Shown here: positions 8,113 through 14,584 of the stretch, piece after piece
How the letters are laid out: the number at the start of each line of letters is the position of its first letter
How positions within the stretch are numbered: the stretch's first letter is position 1
Assembly (NCBI GenBank): GCA_035638495.1
Contig: DASQZW010000280.1
Location: 1-28,472 of the forward strand
Length of the DNA stretch: 28,472 bases
Source of the DNA: CF-161 sp035638495
Lineage (GTDB): Bacteria > Chloroflexota > Dormibacteria > Dormibacterales > Dormibacteraceae
Direction: 5' to 3'
The notes under the pieces: generated by a model
The model's database searches: none
The model's input: only the letters and a program-made list of their open reading frames with translations
Told to the model about the DNA's origin: nothing
Made by a program: the position numbers and the translations under genes

Positions 8113-8917
8113 CGATTACTGCCCCCTTCATCGCGGTCGCGCATGGGCAGGCCCGTTCGGCCGGCAGCAGCGGGATCAGGCCGAGGATGAGGGACCGGAC
8201 GCGGTCGTTGTTGCTCGCGAACACCTTCTCGACCTCCGCAACGGAGACCGGCGCCACGTCGGGCATGCCCTCCAGGCCCACGTCGTAGTCGGTGATCAGC
8301 GAGATGTTCACGTAGCACAGCTCCAGCTCCCTGGCCAGGATGACCTCCGGGTACTGGGTCATGTTGATCACTTCCCAGCCCGCCGACGAGAACCAGCGGC
8401 TTTCGGCGCGGGTCGAGAAGCGCGGGCCCTGGATGACCACGACCGTGCCCCGGTCGTGCATGGTCACGCCCTGCGCCCGGCCCGTCTCGACGGCGAGGCG
8501 GCGCATCACCGGGCAGTACGGGTCCGCCGCACCCACGTGGGCGACGCGCGGGCCCTCGGTGTAGTACGTGTCTGCCCGACCCCACGTGCGGTCGACGAAC
8601 TGGTCGCAGACCACGAAGTCGCCGGGCCGAACGCCGGGCTGCAGGCTGCCGGCCGCCGTCGGCCCGATCACGCGCGTCACGCCCAGCTCCTTCAGCGCCC
8701 AGACGTTCGCGCGGTAGTTGATGGCCGCCGGCGGCAGCGTGTGGCCGCCTCCGTGACGGGGCAGGAAGGCTACGCTGACTCCACCCACCAGGCCGACGGC
8801 GACGCGGTCGCTCGGCGGTCCGTACGGCGTGTCGACCTCGACGTGCTCCACGTCGTCGAGCAGCCGGTAGAAGCCCGAGCCGCCGAACACGCCTACCTGC
8901 GCACTCGCACCGGTCAT
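8102..8917 (-). CDS. mtnP: 5'-methylthioadenosine phosphorylase (MTAP/MTIP family)
   Basis: A 271-residue protein of the purine nucleoside phosphorylase superfamily. It cleaves methylthioadenosine (or methylthioinosine) with phosphate to the base and methylthioribose-1-phosphate. Visible family elements, in order: VGVFGGSGFY near the N-terminus, PRHGGGHTLPPAAINYRANV (phosphate and ribose site), GPRFSTRAES, INMTQYPEVILA (methylthio-ribose pocket) and ITDYDVG (base-binding Asp). The length is normal. ATG 8917 is preceded by GGGGAG about 9 nt away and overlaps the mtnA stop as ATGA. An upstream in-frame start at 8989 would lie inside mtnA and is not needed. Adenine versus hypoxanthine specificity cannot be settled from what I can see. 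Confidence 0.94.
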   Translation of the reverse strand: MTGASAQVGVFGGSGFYRLLDDVEHVEVDTPYGPPSDRVAVGLVGGVSVAFLPRHGGGHTLPPAAINYRANVWALKELGVTRVIGPTAAGSLQPGVRPGDFVVCDQFVDRTWGRADTYYTEGPRVAHVGAADPYCPVMRRLAVETGRAQGVTMHDRGTVVVIQGPRFSTRAESRWFSSAGWEVINMTQYPEVILARELELCYVNISLITDYDVGLEGMPDVAPVSVAEVEKVFASNNDRVRSLILGLIPLLPAERACPCATAMKGAVIGDR

Positions 8918-9831
8918 CGCCGCACTCCCCGTTCGGTGATCAGCGCCGTCACGAGACGTGCCGGCGTCACATCGAACGCGGGATTCCACGCCTCGGTTCC
9001 GGACGGCGCGAACGTGGTCACCTCCTCGGGTGCGCGCTCCTCGATGACCACGGCGGCGCCTTCCGGCGTCGAGTCGTCGATGGTGCTGCAGGGCGCGGCC
9101 ACGTAGAAGGGCACTCCGTGCTCACGGCAGAGCAGCGCCAGCGGGTAGGTGCCCACCTTGTTCACCACGTCGCCGTTGGCGCACACGCGGTCGGCCCCAC
9201 TGATCGCGACGTCGACCATGCGCCGCTGCAGCAGCAGTCCCGCCGCTCCGTCCGCGATCAGTCGGTGCGGGATGCCGAGGCGGCGCAGCTCCCACGTGGT
9301 GAGCCGGGCGCCCTGCGCGCGGGGCCGTGTCTCCAGCGCGTAGACGAACGGCTCGCCGCCCCGCTCGTGCGCCGCGCGGACGACTCCGAGCGCCGTGCCG
9401 TAGTCGACAGTGGCGAGCGCGCCGGTGTTGCAGATCGTGACGACCCGCGGGCGCGGCGGCAGCAGCGCGGCGCCGTGCCGCCCGATCTCGCGGCACGCCT
9501 CGATGCTCTCGCGCGCGATGCGGTGCGCCTCGTCGAGCGGGTCCGCCGCACGCTCCACCCGCTCGACCGCCCAGAAGAGGTCGCGGGCCGTGGGCCGGGA
9601 GGCGCGGATGAGCGCCGCGCCCTCGATCAGCCGGCCGTCGCGGGCAGCCAGCGCCGCGCCGTAGGCGGCCGCGGCCCCGATCGCGGGTGCGCCCCTGACC
9701 ACCATGTCGCGGATCGCCGCGGCCACCTCCTCGGGGGTGCGGCAGACCACGTACGCCTCCTCGTGCGGGAGGCGGGTCTGGTCGATCAGCCGGACGCCGT
9801 GGGCTCCCTCATCCCACTCGACGGTCGCCAT
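8914..9831 (-). CDS. mtnA: S-methyl-5-thioribose-1-phosphate isomerase
   Basis: A 305-residue protein of the eIF2B-alpha/MtnA family that converts methylthioribose-1-phosphate to methylthioribulose-1-phosphate, the step after MtnP. It has VEWDEG and RLIDQTRLP at the N-terminus, MVVRGAPAIGAAAAYG (substrate phosphate site), the catalytic Cys134 in CNTGALAT and the catalytic Asp214 in SGADRV, then GDVVNKVGTYPLA and NPAFDVTP. It is somewhat shorter than the usual 330-350 residues because the N-terminus is trimmed. The residue before the Cys is Ile where many homologues have His. The ATG start has no Shine-Dalgarno, but a TAGCCT box lies 9 nt upstream. The start overlaps larE by 46 nt, and the stop overlaps mtnP by 4 nt. 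Confidence 0.94.
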   Translation of the reverse strand: MATVEWDEGAHGVRLIDQTRLPHEEAYVVCRTPEEVAAAIRDMVVRGAPAIGAAAAYGAALAARDGRLIEGAALIRASRPTARDLFWAVERVERAADPLDEAHRIARESIEACREIGRHGAALLPPRPRVVTICNTGALATVDYGTALGVVRAAHERGGEPFVYALETRPRAQGARLTTWELRRLGIPHRLIADGAAGLLLQRRMVDVAISGADRVCANGDVVNKVGTYPLALLCREHGVPFYVAAPCSTIDDSTPEGAAVVIEERAPEEVTTFAPSGTEAWNPAFDVTPARLVTALITERGVRR

Positions 9832-10640
9832 GTCCGGTTGAGGCTACCAGTCGCGTATCCCTCCAGATCGAGGGCCACGAAGGTGTAGCCGGCCTCGCGC
9901 ACGCCCGCGACCACGCGATCCCGGAGCGCCAGCGCGCGCTCCATTTCGGCCACCTCGACCTCCACCCGGGCGACGTCGTCGTGGTGCCGGACGCGCACCT
10001 GGCGGAACCCGAGCGTGCGGAGGGCGGCCTCGGCCGCGCCGATCCGGCGCAGGGCGTCCGGCGTCACCTCCGTGCCGTGCGGGATGCGCGACGAGAGGCA
10101 GGCGAAGGACGGCTTGTTCCAGTTGGGCAGGCCGAGCCGGCGGGCCGCCGCGCGGATCTCGCCCTTCCCCATGCCCGCCTCCAGCAGCGGGAAGCGCACG
10201 CCCCTGCGGACGGCGGAGCCGTGGCCCGGCCGATGGTCGCCCTCGTCGTCGGCCGTGGCGCCGTAGGCCACGTGCGCGAGACCCAGCCGGGCGCGGATCG
10301 GCTCCAGCGTGTCGAAGAGCTCTTCCTTGCAGTGGAAGCACCGGTCGGGCAGGTTCCGCCGGTACGCGTCCAGCTCCACCTCGTGGGTCTCGACCTCGAC
10401 CAGCCGGACCCCGAGCTCGCGGGCGAGCTCGCGGGCCTGCTCCTGCTCCTCGTCCGGGTACGCCGGCGAGGAGGCGAGCACGGCGACCGCCCGTTCCGCG
10501 CCCAGCTCGTCCATGGCCAGGCGCAGGAGCAGGCTCGAGTCCACGCCGCCCGAGTAGGCGACCAGCACGGAGCCCAGCTCGCGAACCAGCTCCCTGGCAC
10601 GCCGGAGCCGGGCGTCGTCGTGCCGGTCCAGCTGGATCAT
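9786..10640 (-). CDS. larE: LarE-like ATP-dependent sacrificial sulfur transferase
   Basis: A 284-residue PP-loop ATP pyrophosphatase. SGGVDSS at 30-36 is the PP-loop. RCFHCK gives Cys100 and Cys103, and FACLSSR gives Cys180, the position equivalent to the sulfur-donating Cys of LarE. Having three cysteines matches the LarE subtype that binds a [4Fe-4S] cluster and passes sulfur from it, rather than losing its own Cys sulfur. LarE thiolates pyridinium dicarboxylate in making the nickel-pincer cofactor of lactate racemase, but no larA, larB or larC is in view, so the substrate here is open. The family usually ends near GYxTGSLN. Here about 16 extra residues continue into mtnA. ATG 10640 has a TACCCT box 9 nt upstream. 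It follows the moeB-like gene by 44 nt. Confidence 0.88.
   Translation of the reverse strand: MIQLDRHDDARLRRARELVRELGSVLVAYSGGVDSSLLLRLAMDELGAERAVAVLASSPAYPDEEQEQARELARELGVRLVEVETHEVELDAYRRNLPDRCFHCKEELFDTLEPIRARLGLAHVAYGATADDEGDHRPGHGSAVRRGVRFPLLEAGMGKGEIRAAARRLGLPNWNKPSFACLSSRIPHGTEVTPDALRRIGAAEAALRTLGFRQVRVRHHDDVARVEVEVAEMERALALRDRVVAGVREAGYTFVALDLEGYATGSLNRTWRPSSGMREPTASG
9841..9846 (-). promoter_or_regulatory. Leaderless-type -10 box inside larE, before mtnA
   Basis: On the minus strand this reads TAGCCT, ending 9 nt before the mtnA ATG (9831). It could allow mtnA-mtnP expression separate from larE. Confidence 0.35.
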
Positions 10641-10649
10641 GTCCAGCCC

Positions 10650-10655
10650 AGGGTA
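10650..10655 (-). promoter_or_regulatory. Leaderless-type -10 box of larE
   Basis: On the minus strand this reads TACCCT, ending 9 nt before ATG 10640, in the 44-nt gap after the moeB-like gene. No Shine-Dalgarno. Confidence 0.4.
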
Positions 10656-10684
10656 GCGCCCAGCCCGGATCGGTGGACCCGGGC

Positions 10685-11539
10685 CTACCGGATGACGGCC
10701 TCGGCTGGCGTGACCGAGGGCTCCTCGGCCGGCATCCCGCAGAACTGCTCGTAGTCGATCAGGCCGGTCACCGTCGGGTTGTCGCCGCACAGCGGGCACC
10801 CGGGATTCCGGCGCAGGTTGACCTTCCGGAAGTCCATGTCGATGCCCTCGAAGATCAGCAGCCTGCCGATCATGCCGCGGCCGATCCCCAGGACGTGCTT
10901 GATCGTCTCGAAGGCCATCATCGAGCCGATGATGCCGGGCAGGACGCCGAACACCCCGGCCTCGGCGCAGCTGGGCACCGCTCCGGGAGGCGGCGGGTTC
11001 GGGAACAGGCAGCGGTAGCAGCCCGTGCCCTTCGCGGCATCGAACATCGTCAGCTGGCCCTCGAAGCGGTAGATCGCGCCATGGACCAGCGGCTGCTCCA
11101 GGAAGTAGGCCGCGTCGTTGGCGAGGTACCGGGTCGGGAAGTTGTCCGTGCCGTCGATGACCACGTCGTACGGCCGAAAGACGTCGAGCGCGTTTTCGGA
11201 GTTGACGTGGAGCGCGTGCTTGACGACCTCCACGTCGCGGTTGAGCGAGCGGATCGTGTCCTCGGCCGAGTCCACCTTGGGCCGGCCCAGGTCGTCGGTG
11301 CCGTGCAGCAGCTGGCGCTGCAGGTTGCTGGCGTCCACGACGTCGAAGTCGACGATGCCGATCTTCCCCACCCCGGCCGCGGCGAGGTACATCGCCGCGG
11401 GAGAGCCCAGACCCCCGGCGCCGAGGAGCAGCACGCTCGTGTTCAGCAGCTTGCGCTGGCCGGCGCCGCCGACCTCCGGGAGGATCAGGTGCCGGGCATA
11501 GCGCTGGACCTGCTCGGGAGTGAATCCAGTCGATGCCAT
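10685..11539 (-). CDS. moeB: MoeB/ThiF-type E1-like sulfur-carrier adenylyltransferase
   Basis: A 284-residue protein that adenylates the C-terminal Gly-Gly of a ubiquitin-like sulfur carrier (MoaD, ThiS or CysO type). Features: RYARHLILPEVG at 13-24, nucleotide-binding GAGGLGSP at 40-47, DFDVVDASNLQRQ (ATP and carrier contacts), VIDGTDNFPTRYLANDA (Mg-binding Asp), and two zinc-binding pairs, CYRC and CPLC. It ends soon after the domain (TVTGLIDYEQFCGMP) and lacks the C-terminal rhodanese domain of MoeZ, so another protein must supply sulfur. No carrier gene is next to it. The ATG has no Shine-Dalgarno; a TACCAT box lies 8 nt upstream. First gene of the minus-strand run and divergent from the gene at 11636. 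ThiF is an equally possible name. Confidence 0.9.
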   Translation of the reverse strand: MASTGFTPEQVQRYARHLILPEVGGAGQRKLLNTSVLLLGAGGLGSPAAMYLAAAGVGKIGIVDFDVVDASNLQRQLLHGTDDLGRPKVDSAEDTIRSLNRDVEVVKHALHVNSENALDVFRPYDVVIDGTDNFPTRYLANDAAYFLEQPLVHGAIYRFEGQLTMFDAAKGTGCYRCLFPNPPPPGAVPSCAEAGVFGVLPGIIGSMMAFETIKHVLGIGRGMIGRLLIFEGIDMDFRKVNLRRNPGCPLCGDNPTVTGLIDYEQFCGMPAEEPSVTPAEAVIR

Positions 11540-11547
11540 TTCAGTGG

Positions 11548-11553
11548 ATGGTA
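11548..11553 (-). promoter_or_regulatory. Leaderless-type -10 box of the moeB-like gene
   Basis: On the minus strand this reads TACCAT, ending 8 nt before ATG 11539. It probably drives the whole minus-strand run. Confidence 0.45.
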
Positions 11554-11618
11554 CCTGCCCCCGCGAGCCCGGTATTCCTGCCGCCGGAGCCGCCCGGCCC
11601 CGTCCCTCGGCCCCTACC

Positions 11619-11624
11619 TAGAAT
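11619..11624 (+). promoter_or_regulatory. Near-leaderless -10 box of the 11636 gene
   Basis: TAGAAT ends 11 nt before ATG 11636. It is divergent from the moeB-like promoter 66 bp away. Confidence 0.45.
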
Positions 11625-11635
11625 GCAGCCTGGAG

Positions 11636-12523
11636 ATGGAACCCGAGTACCTCGACGACGAGCAGATCATCGCCCTGTACAACAAGGTGCGGACCGGGCG
11701 GCGGTCCTGGCCGGCCGGCATCTGGGGCAGCCCGGCCGCCCTCCAGTACGCGGTGACGATCTTCGAGTACTGGATCCACAACGTCATGGGCTGGAAGGGC
11801 TGGCCGGACGCGCGCACGCGCGTGAACCCGGTGCTGCTGGAGGAGCACCGGCTGGCGGACATCGTGGACAACGTCTTCCTGCCCGAGTTCGGCGAGGACT
11901 GGCTGGACTTCGAGGTGGTGCTCAACGAGTCGATGCGGCTGTCGGAGGACGAGAGCTGGGGACCGGACCTGACCGACCGCCAGGAGCGGGTGGAGGCCGC
12001 GTTCGAGCACGCCTTCGAGCAGATCATCGGCTCGCCCAAGACGCAGCCGCGCCTGCTGCCGATCTACCACCGCTTCCGCAACCACCTGATGCGGATGTGG
12101 GGGGCGTTCCAGGAGGCCCAGGCGGAGCACGACAAGGCGGAGCGGGAGGCGGCCGAGCGGTTCTGGAACGGGCTGCGGCTGATCCGGGCCACCCGCGCGC
12201 GGACCGCAGAGCAGTGGTCGATCGTGAACGACGAGGACGAGCGGCTGGGCGAGCTTTCGATGGTGTGGGGCGATCCTCACCCGTACTGCCTGATCGTGCT
12301 CGACGAGCAGCTCTCGGGCGAGCGCGGCACATGGGAGCAGGTGATCTGGAGGCTGGAGCAGGAGATCCTGGTGGAGGAGCCGGGGGTGGTCAGCTACTCG
12401 GTCTGGCAGAAGGGCTTCGTCGGCGAGTTCTACCGCTGCGCCGACTGCGGCGAGCTGCACAGCCAGTTCGACGACGATCCCGCGGACGACCTGCGCCTCG
12501 ACCTCCACGATGACGACGGCTAG
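11636..12523 (+). CDS. Conserved-looking acidic protein of unknown function with C-terminal Cys pair
   Basis: A 295-residue soluble protein, very acidic, that I do not recognise. The first half has YNKVRTGRRSWPAGIWGSP and WIHNVMGWKGWPDARTRV, rich in Trp and aromatic residues. The middle is helical and charged (LPIYHRFRNHLMRMW, then AQAEHDKAEREAAERFW). Near the end YRCADCGELH carries one CxxC that could form half of a zinc site. There is no signal peptide or membrane span. ATG 11636 is chosen: a TAGAAT box at 11619-11624 predicts a transcript start only a few bases before it. The frame is open further upstream but overlaps the moeB-like gene on the other strand. It shares 14 nt with the nitrilase-like gene, so the two are probably co-translated. 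Confidence 0.82.
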   Translation: MEPEYLDDEQIIALYNKVRTGRRSWPAGIWGSPAALQYAVTIFEYWIHNVMGWKGWPDARTRVNPVLLEEHRLADIVDNVFLPEFGEDWLDFEVVLNESMRLSEDESWGPDLTDRQERVEAAFEHAFEQIIGSPKTQPRLLPIYHRFRNHLMRMWGAFQEAQAEHDKAEREAAERFWNGLRLIRATRARTAEQWSIVNDEDERLGELSMVWGDPHPYCLIVLDEQLSGERGTWEQVIWRLEQEILVEEPGVVSYSVWQKGFVGEFYRCADCGELHSQFDDDPADDLRLDLHDDDG

Positions 12524-13454
12524 CGCCGTCGTTCGTGCCGCCGTCGTCCAGGCCGCCTCGGTCGCGTTCGACCGCGAGCGGACGCTGGCGAAGCTCGAGG
12601 ACCTCGCCGCCGACGCTGCGCGGGCCGGCGCTCGCCTGGCCGTCTTCCCCGAGGCGTTCGTCGGCGGGTACCCGCGCGGACTGACGTTCGGGACCGTCGT
12701 GGGCGAGCGTACGGCGGATGGCCGCGACCAGTTCCGGCGCTACTGGGAGGCGGCCGTCGACGTGCCCGGCCCGGCCGTGGACCGGCTGGCGCGTCTGGCC
12801 ACGGCCACCGGCCTGCACCTGGTCGTGGGCGTGGTGGAGCGAGAGGGCGGGACGCTCTACTGCACCGTCCTCTTCCTTTCACCAGCCGGCTGCCTGGGCA
12901 GGCACCGCAAGCTGATGCCGACCGGGGCGGAGCGGCTGGTCTGGGGATTCGGGGACGGCTCGACGCTCCCGGTGCTGGACACGCCGCTGGGCCGGCTGGG
13001 CGCGGTGATCTTCTGGGAGAACTACATGCCGCTGCTGCGGACGGCGATGTACGCGAGGGGCGTCCAGCTCTACTGCGCCCCGACCGCCGATTCGCGCGAG
13101 ACGTGGCTGCCGACCGTCCGCCACATCGCGATGGAGGGGCGGTGCTTCGTGCTGTCGTGCTGCCAGTTCGCGCGCCGCGGCGACTACCCCGCGGACCTGC
13201 CCAACGCCCTGGCCGAGGGAGCCGACGACGTGCTGATGCGCGGCGGCAGCTGCATCGTGGGTCCGCTGGGCCAGGTCATGACCGGCCCCGACCACGAGGG
13301 CGAGACGATCCTCTGCGCGGACCTCGACCTCGCGGAGATCACGAGGGCGAAGTTCGATTTCGACGCGGTCGGCCACTACGCGCGGGCGGACGTCTTCCGG
13401 CTGGTGGTGGACGAGACGCCGCGCCGGCCCGTGTCATGGGAGGTTCCGCAATGA
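12510..13454 (+). CDS. Nitrilase/cyanide-hydratase family protein with catalytic Cys replaced by Phe
   Basis: A 314-residue carbon-nitrogen hydrolase fold close to true nitrilases, which hydrolyse R-CN to acid and ammonia. Glu48 (VFPEAFVGGYP) and Lys134 (HRKLMPTGAERLVWG) of the Glu-Lys-Cys triad are present, as is the helix after the nucleophile (ENYMPLLRTAMYARGVQLYC, then APT). The nucleophile position, normally Cys in IxCWENYMPL, reads Phe168 (codon TTC, 13011-13013). One base change, TGC to TTC, would explain it. The frame is otherwise intact at normal length, so this is either a pseudoenzyme, a recent inactivation or a base-call error. The gene overlaps its neighbours by 14 nt and 4 nt. 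The substrate is unknown. Confidence 0.9.
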   Translation: MTTASAVVRAAVVQAASVAFDRERTLAKLEDLAADAARAGARLAVFPEAFVGGYPRGLTFGTVVGERTADGRDQFRRYWEAAVDVPGPAVDRLARLATATGLHLVVGVVEREGGTLYCTVLFLSPAGCLGRHRKLMPTGAERLVWGFGDGSTLPVLDTPLGRLGAVIFWENYMPLLRTAMYARGVQLYCAPTADSRETWLPTVRHIAMEGRCFVLSCCQFARRGDYPADLPNALAEGADDVLMRGGSCIVGPLGQVMTGPDHEGETILCADLDLAEITRAKFDFDAVGHYARADVFRLVVDETPRRPVSWEVPQ

Positions 13455-13915
13455 CCGAGGACGTCGTCGCCGAGCTGCGGGCCGACCTCGAGGAGCTGGC
13501 CGAGGTCGTTCGCCGGCTGCCGGCCGAGCAGCTGGAGCTCCGGCCGGCGGAGCCGCAGGGCTGGACGGCCCGGCAGGTGCTGGCGCACCTGGCCGACTTC
13601 GAGCTGATGGCCGCGGTGCGCGTCCGCACCGTGCTGTCGGTGGACCGGCCGGCGCTGGCGTCGTATGGCCAGGAGGAGTTCACCGACCGGTTCTCCGCTC
13701 TGGAGACGGCCGAGGAGGCGCTCGAGCGGTTCGAGGTCAACCGGAGGGCGACGCTGCGCGTGGTTGCGGCGCTGGCGCCGGCTGACCTGGAGCGGGTCGG
13801 CGTCCACCCGCAGCGCGGCGAGGAGCCGCTCCGAAGAACGCTGGAGATGCTGGCCCGGCACGACCGGGCGCACCTCGACCAGCTGGTCCGCGCGGCCCGC
13901 GCGATCGGCGGGTAG
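13451..13915 (+). CDS. DinB-fold metal-binding protein
   Basis: A 154-residue four-helix-bundle protein of the DinB/YfiT-like superfamily. The metal-binding His triad is readable as His46 (ARQVLAHLADFE), His137 and His141 (LARHDRAHLDQL). GWTARQVLAHLADFE is the usual family phrase. Members include bacillithiol- or mycothiol-dependent transferases and many proteins of unknown role; the thiol or substrate here cannot be named. The start ATG overlaps the nitrilase stop (ATGA). The stop codon TAG is also the first part of a TAGACT box that may drive the following tRNA gene. Confidence 0.88.
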   Translation: MTEDVVAELRADLEELAEVVRRLPAEQLELRPAEPQGWTARQVLAHLADFELMAAVRVRTVLSVDRPALASYGQEEFTDRFSALETAEEALERFEVNRRATLRVVAALAPADLERVGVHPQRGEEPLRRTLEMLARHDRAHLDQLVRAARAIGG

Positions 13916-13918
13916 ACT
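13913..13918 (+). promoter_or_regulatory. Candidate -10 box for tRNA-Ser
   Basis: TAGACT lies 39 nt before the mature 5' end of tRNA-Ser and overlaps the dinB-like stop codon. A good -35 element was not seen at the usual distance. Inferred from sequence and position only. Confidence 0.35.
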
Positions 13919-13957
13919 GTATCGACTCGTGTGAGGACCGGGTCGCCGGGCCCCGCC

Positions 13958-14050
13958 GGGGAGGTGGCTGAGTGGTCGAAAGCGCCCGCCTGCTAAGCGG
14001 GTAGGGGGTGTTGAGCTCCCTCGAGGGTTCGAATCCCTCCCTTCCCGCCA
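13958..14050 (+). tRNA. tRNA-Ser (anticodon GCT), CCA encoded
   Basis: The acceptor strands GGGGAGG (13958-13964) and CCTTCCC (14040-14046) pair over seven bases, with one G-U pair. They are followed by discriminator G and encoded CCA (14048-14050). The D arm holds GCTGAGTGGTCGAAAGC. The anticodon stem CCCGC/GCGGG closes loop CTGCTAA with anticodon GCT, reading AGC/AGU Ser codons. A long variable arm precedes the T arm GAGGG-TTCGAAT-CCCTC (14023-14039), as expected for a class II tRNA. Confidence 0.97.
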
Positions 14051-14074
14051 GCGACTGAAAGGCCCGGGATCGGC

Positions 14075-14581
14075 TCAGCGCAGCCCTTCGATCCAGTCGG
14101 CGGCGGCCGCCAGCGCCTCATCGAGTCCGCCTTTGAGTGTATGACCGGTACCGGGCAGGGTCACGACCCTCACCTCCCGCAGCTTGCCGGCTTCACGGCG
14201 CAGCTCGGCCGGCGAGCCGAACGGGTCGGACTCGCCCTGGACGATCAGCACTGGACACCGGATCAGCGGCCAGTGCTCCGTCCGAAGCTGCTGTGGAAAG
14301 CCGGGCCTGTGGAGCGGATACGCGAACAGGAGCAGGCCAGCGAAGCGGCGCAGGGAGTCGGCAGCGGCCAGGCTGGCAACCCGCCCGCCGTAGGAGCGGC
14401 CGCCCACCACGACGTCCGGACCGTAGCCGGACTGGTCCAGGTAGACCGGGACCGCCCGCTCGGCGTTGCCGCCCGGCAGCTGGACAGGGCGGGCCTCGAT
14501 GCCCCGTGCGGCCAGCCCGGCCACGTACGGCTGGAGCGACGAAGCACCGCCGGAGGCGCCCGGCGCCAGGAACACCTTCAT
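14075..14581 (-). CDS. Small alpha/beta hydrolase (dienelactone hydrolase/KANL3-like)
   Basis: A 168-residue compact alpha/beta hydrolase. APGASGG near the N-terminus forms the oxyanion region. GGRSYGGR puts the nucleophile at Ser63 in a GxSxGG elbow. ESDPFG gives Asp119, and GTGHTLKGG gives His147, so the triad is complete. There is no signal peptide. The short length without a cap domain fits the dienelactone-hydrolase-like and KANL3/Tex30 groups; the substrate is unknown. ATG 14581 lies 3 nt after the stop of the MDR oxidoreductase gene, so the two probably form one transcript. Confidence 0.88.
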   Translation of the reverse strand: MKVFLAPGASGGASSLQPYVAGLAARGIEARPVQLPGGNAERAVPVYLDQSGYGPDVVVGGRSYGGRVASLAAADSLRRFAGLLLFAYPLHRPGFPQQLRTEHWPLIRCPVLIVQGESDPFGSPAELRREAGKLREVRVVTLPGTGHTLKGGLDEALAAAADWIEGLR

Positions 14582-14584
14582 GCG

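Noticed and set aside
10673..11635. N-terminal extension of the 295-aa protein giving a 616-codon frame
   Set aside because: The extension lies opposite the moeB-like gene and has no protein-like text. The promoter box and the conserved-looking region begin at 11619-11636.
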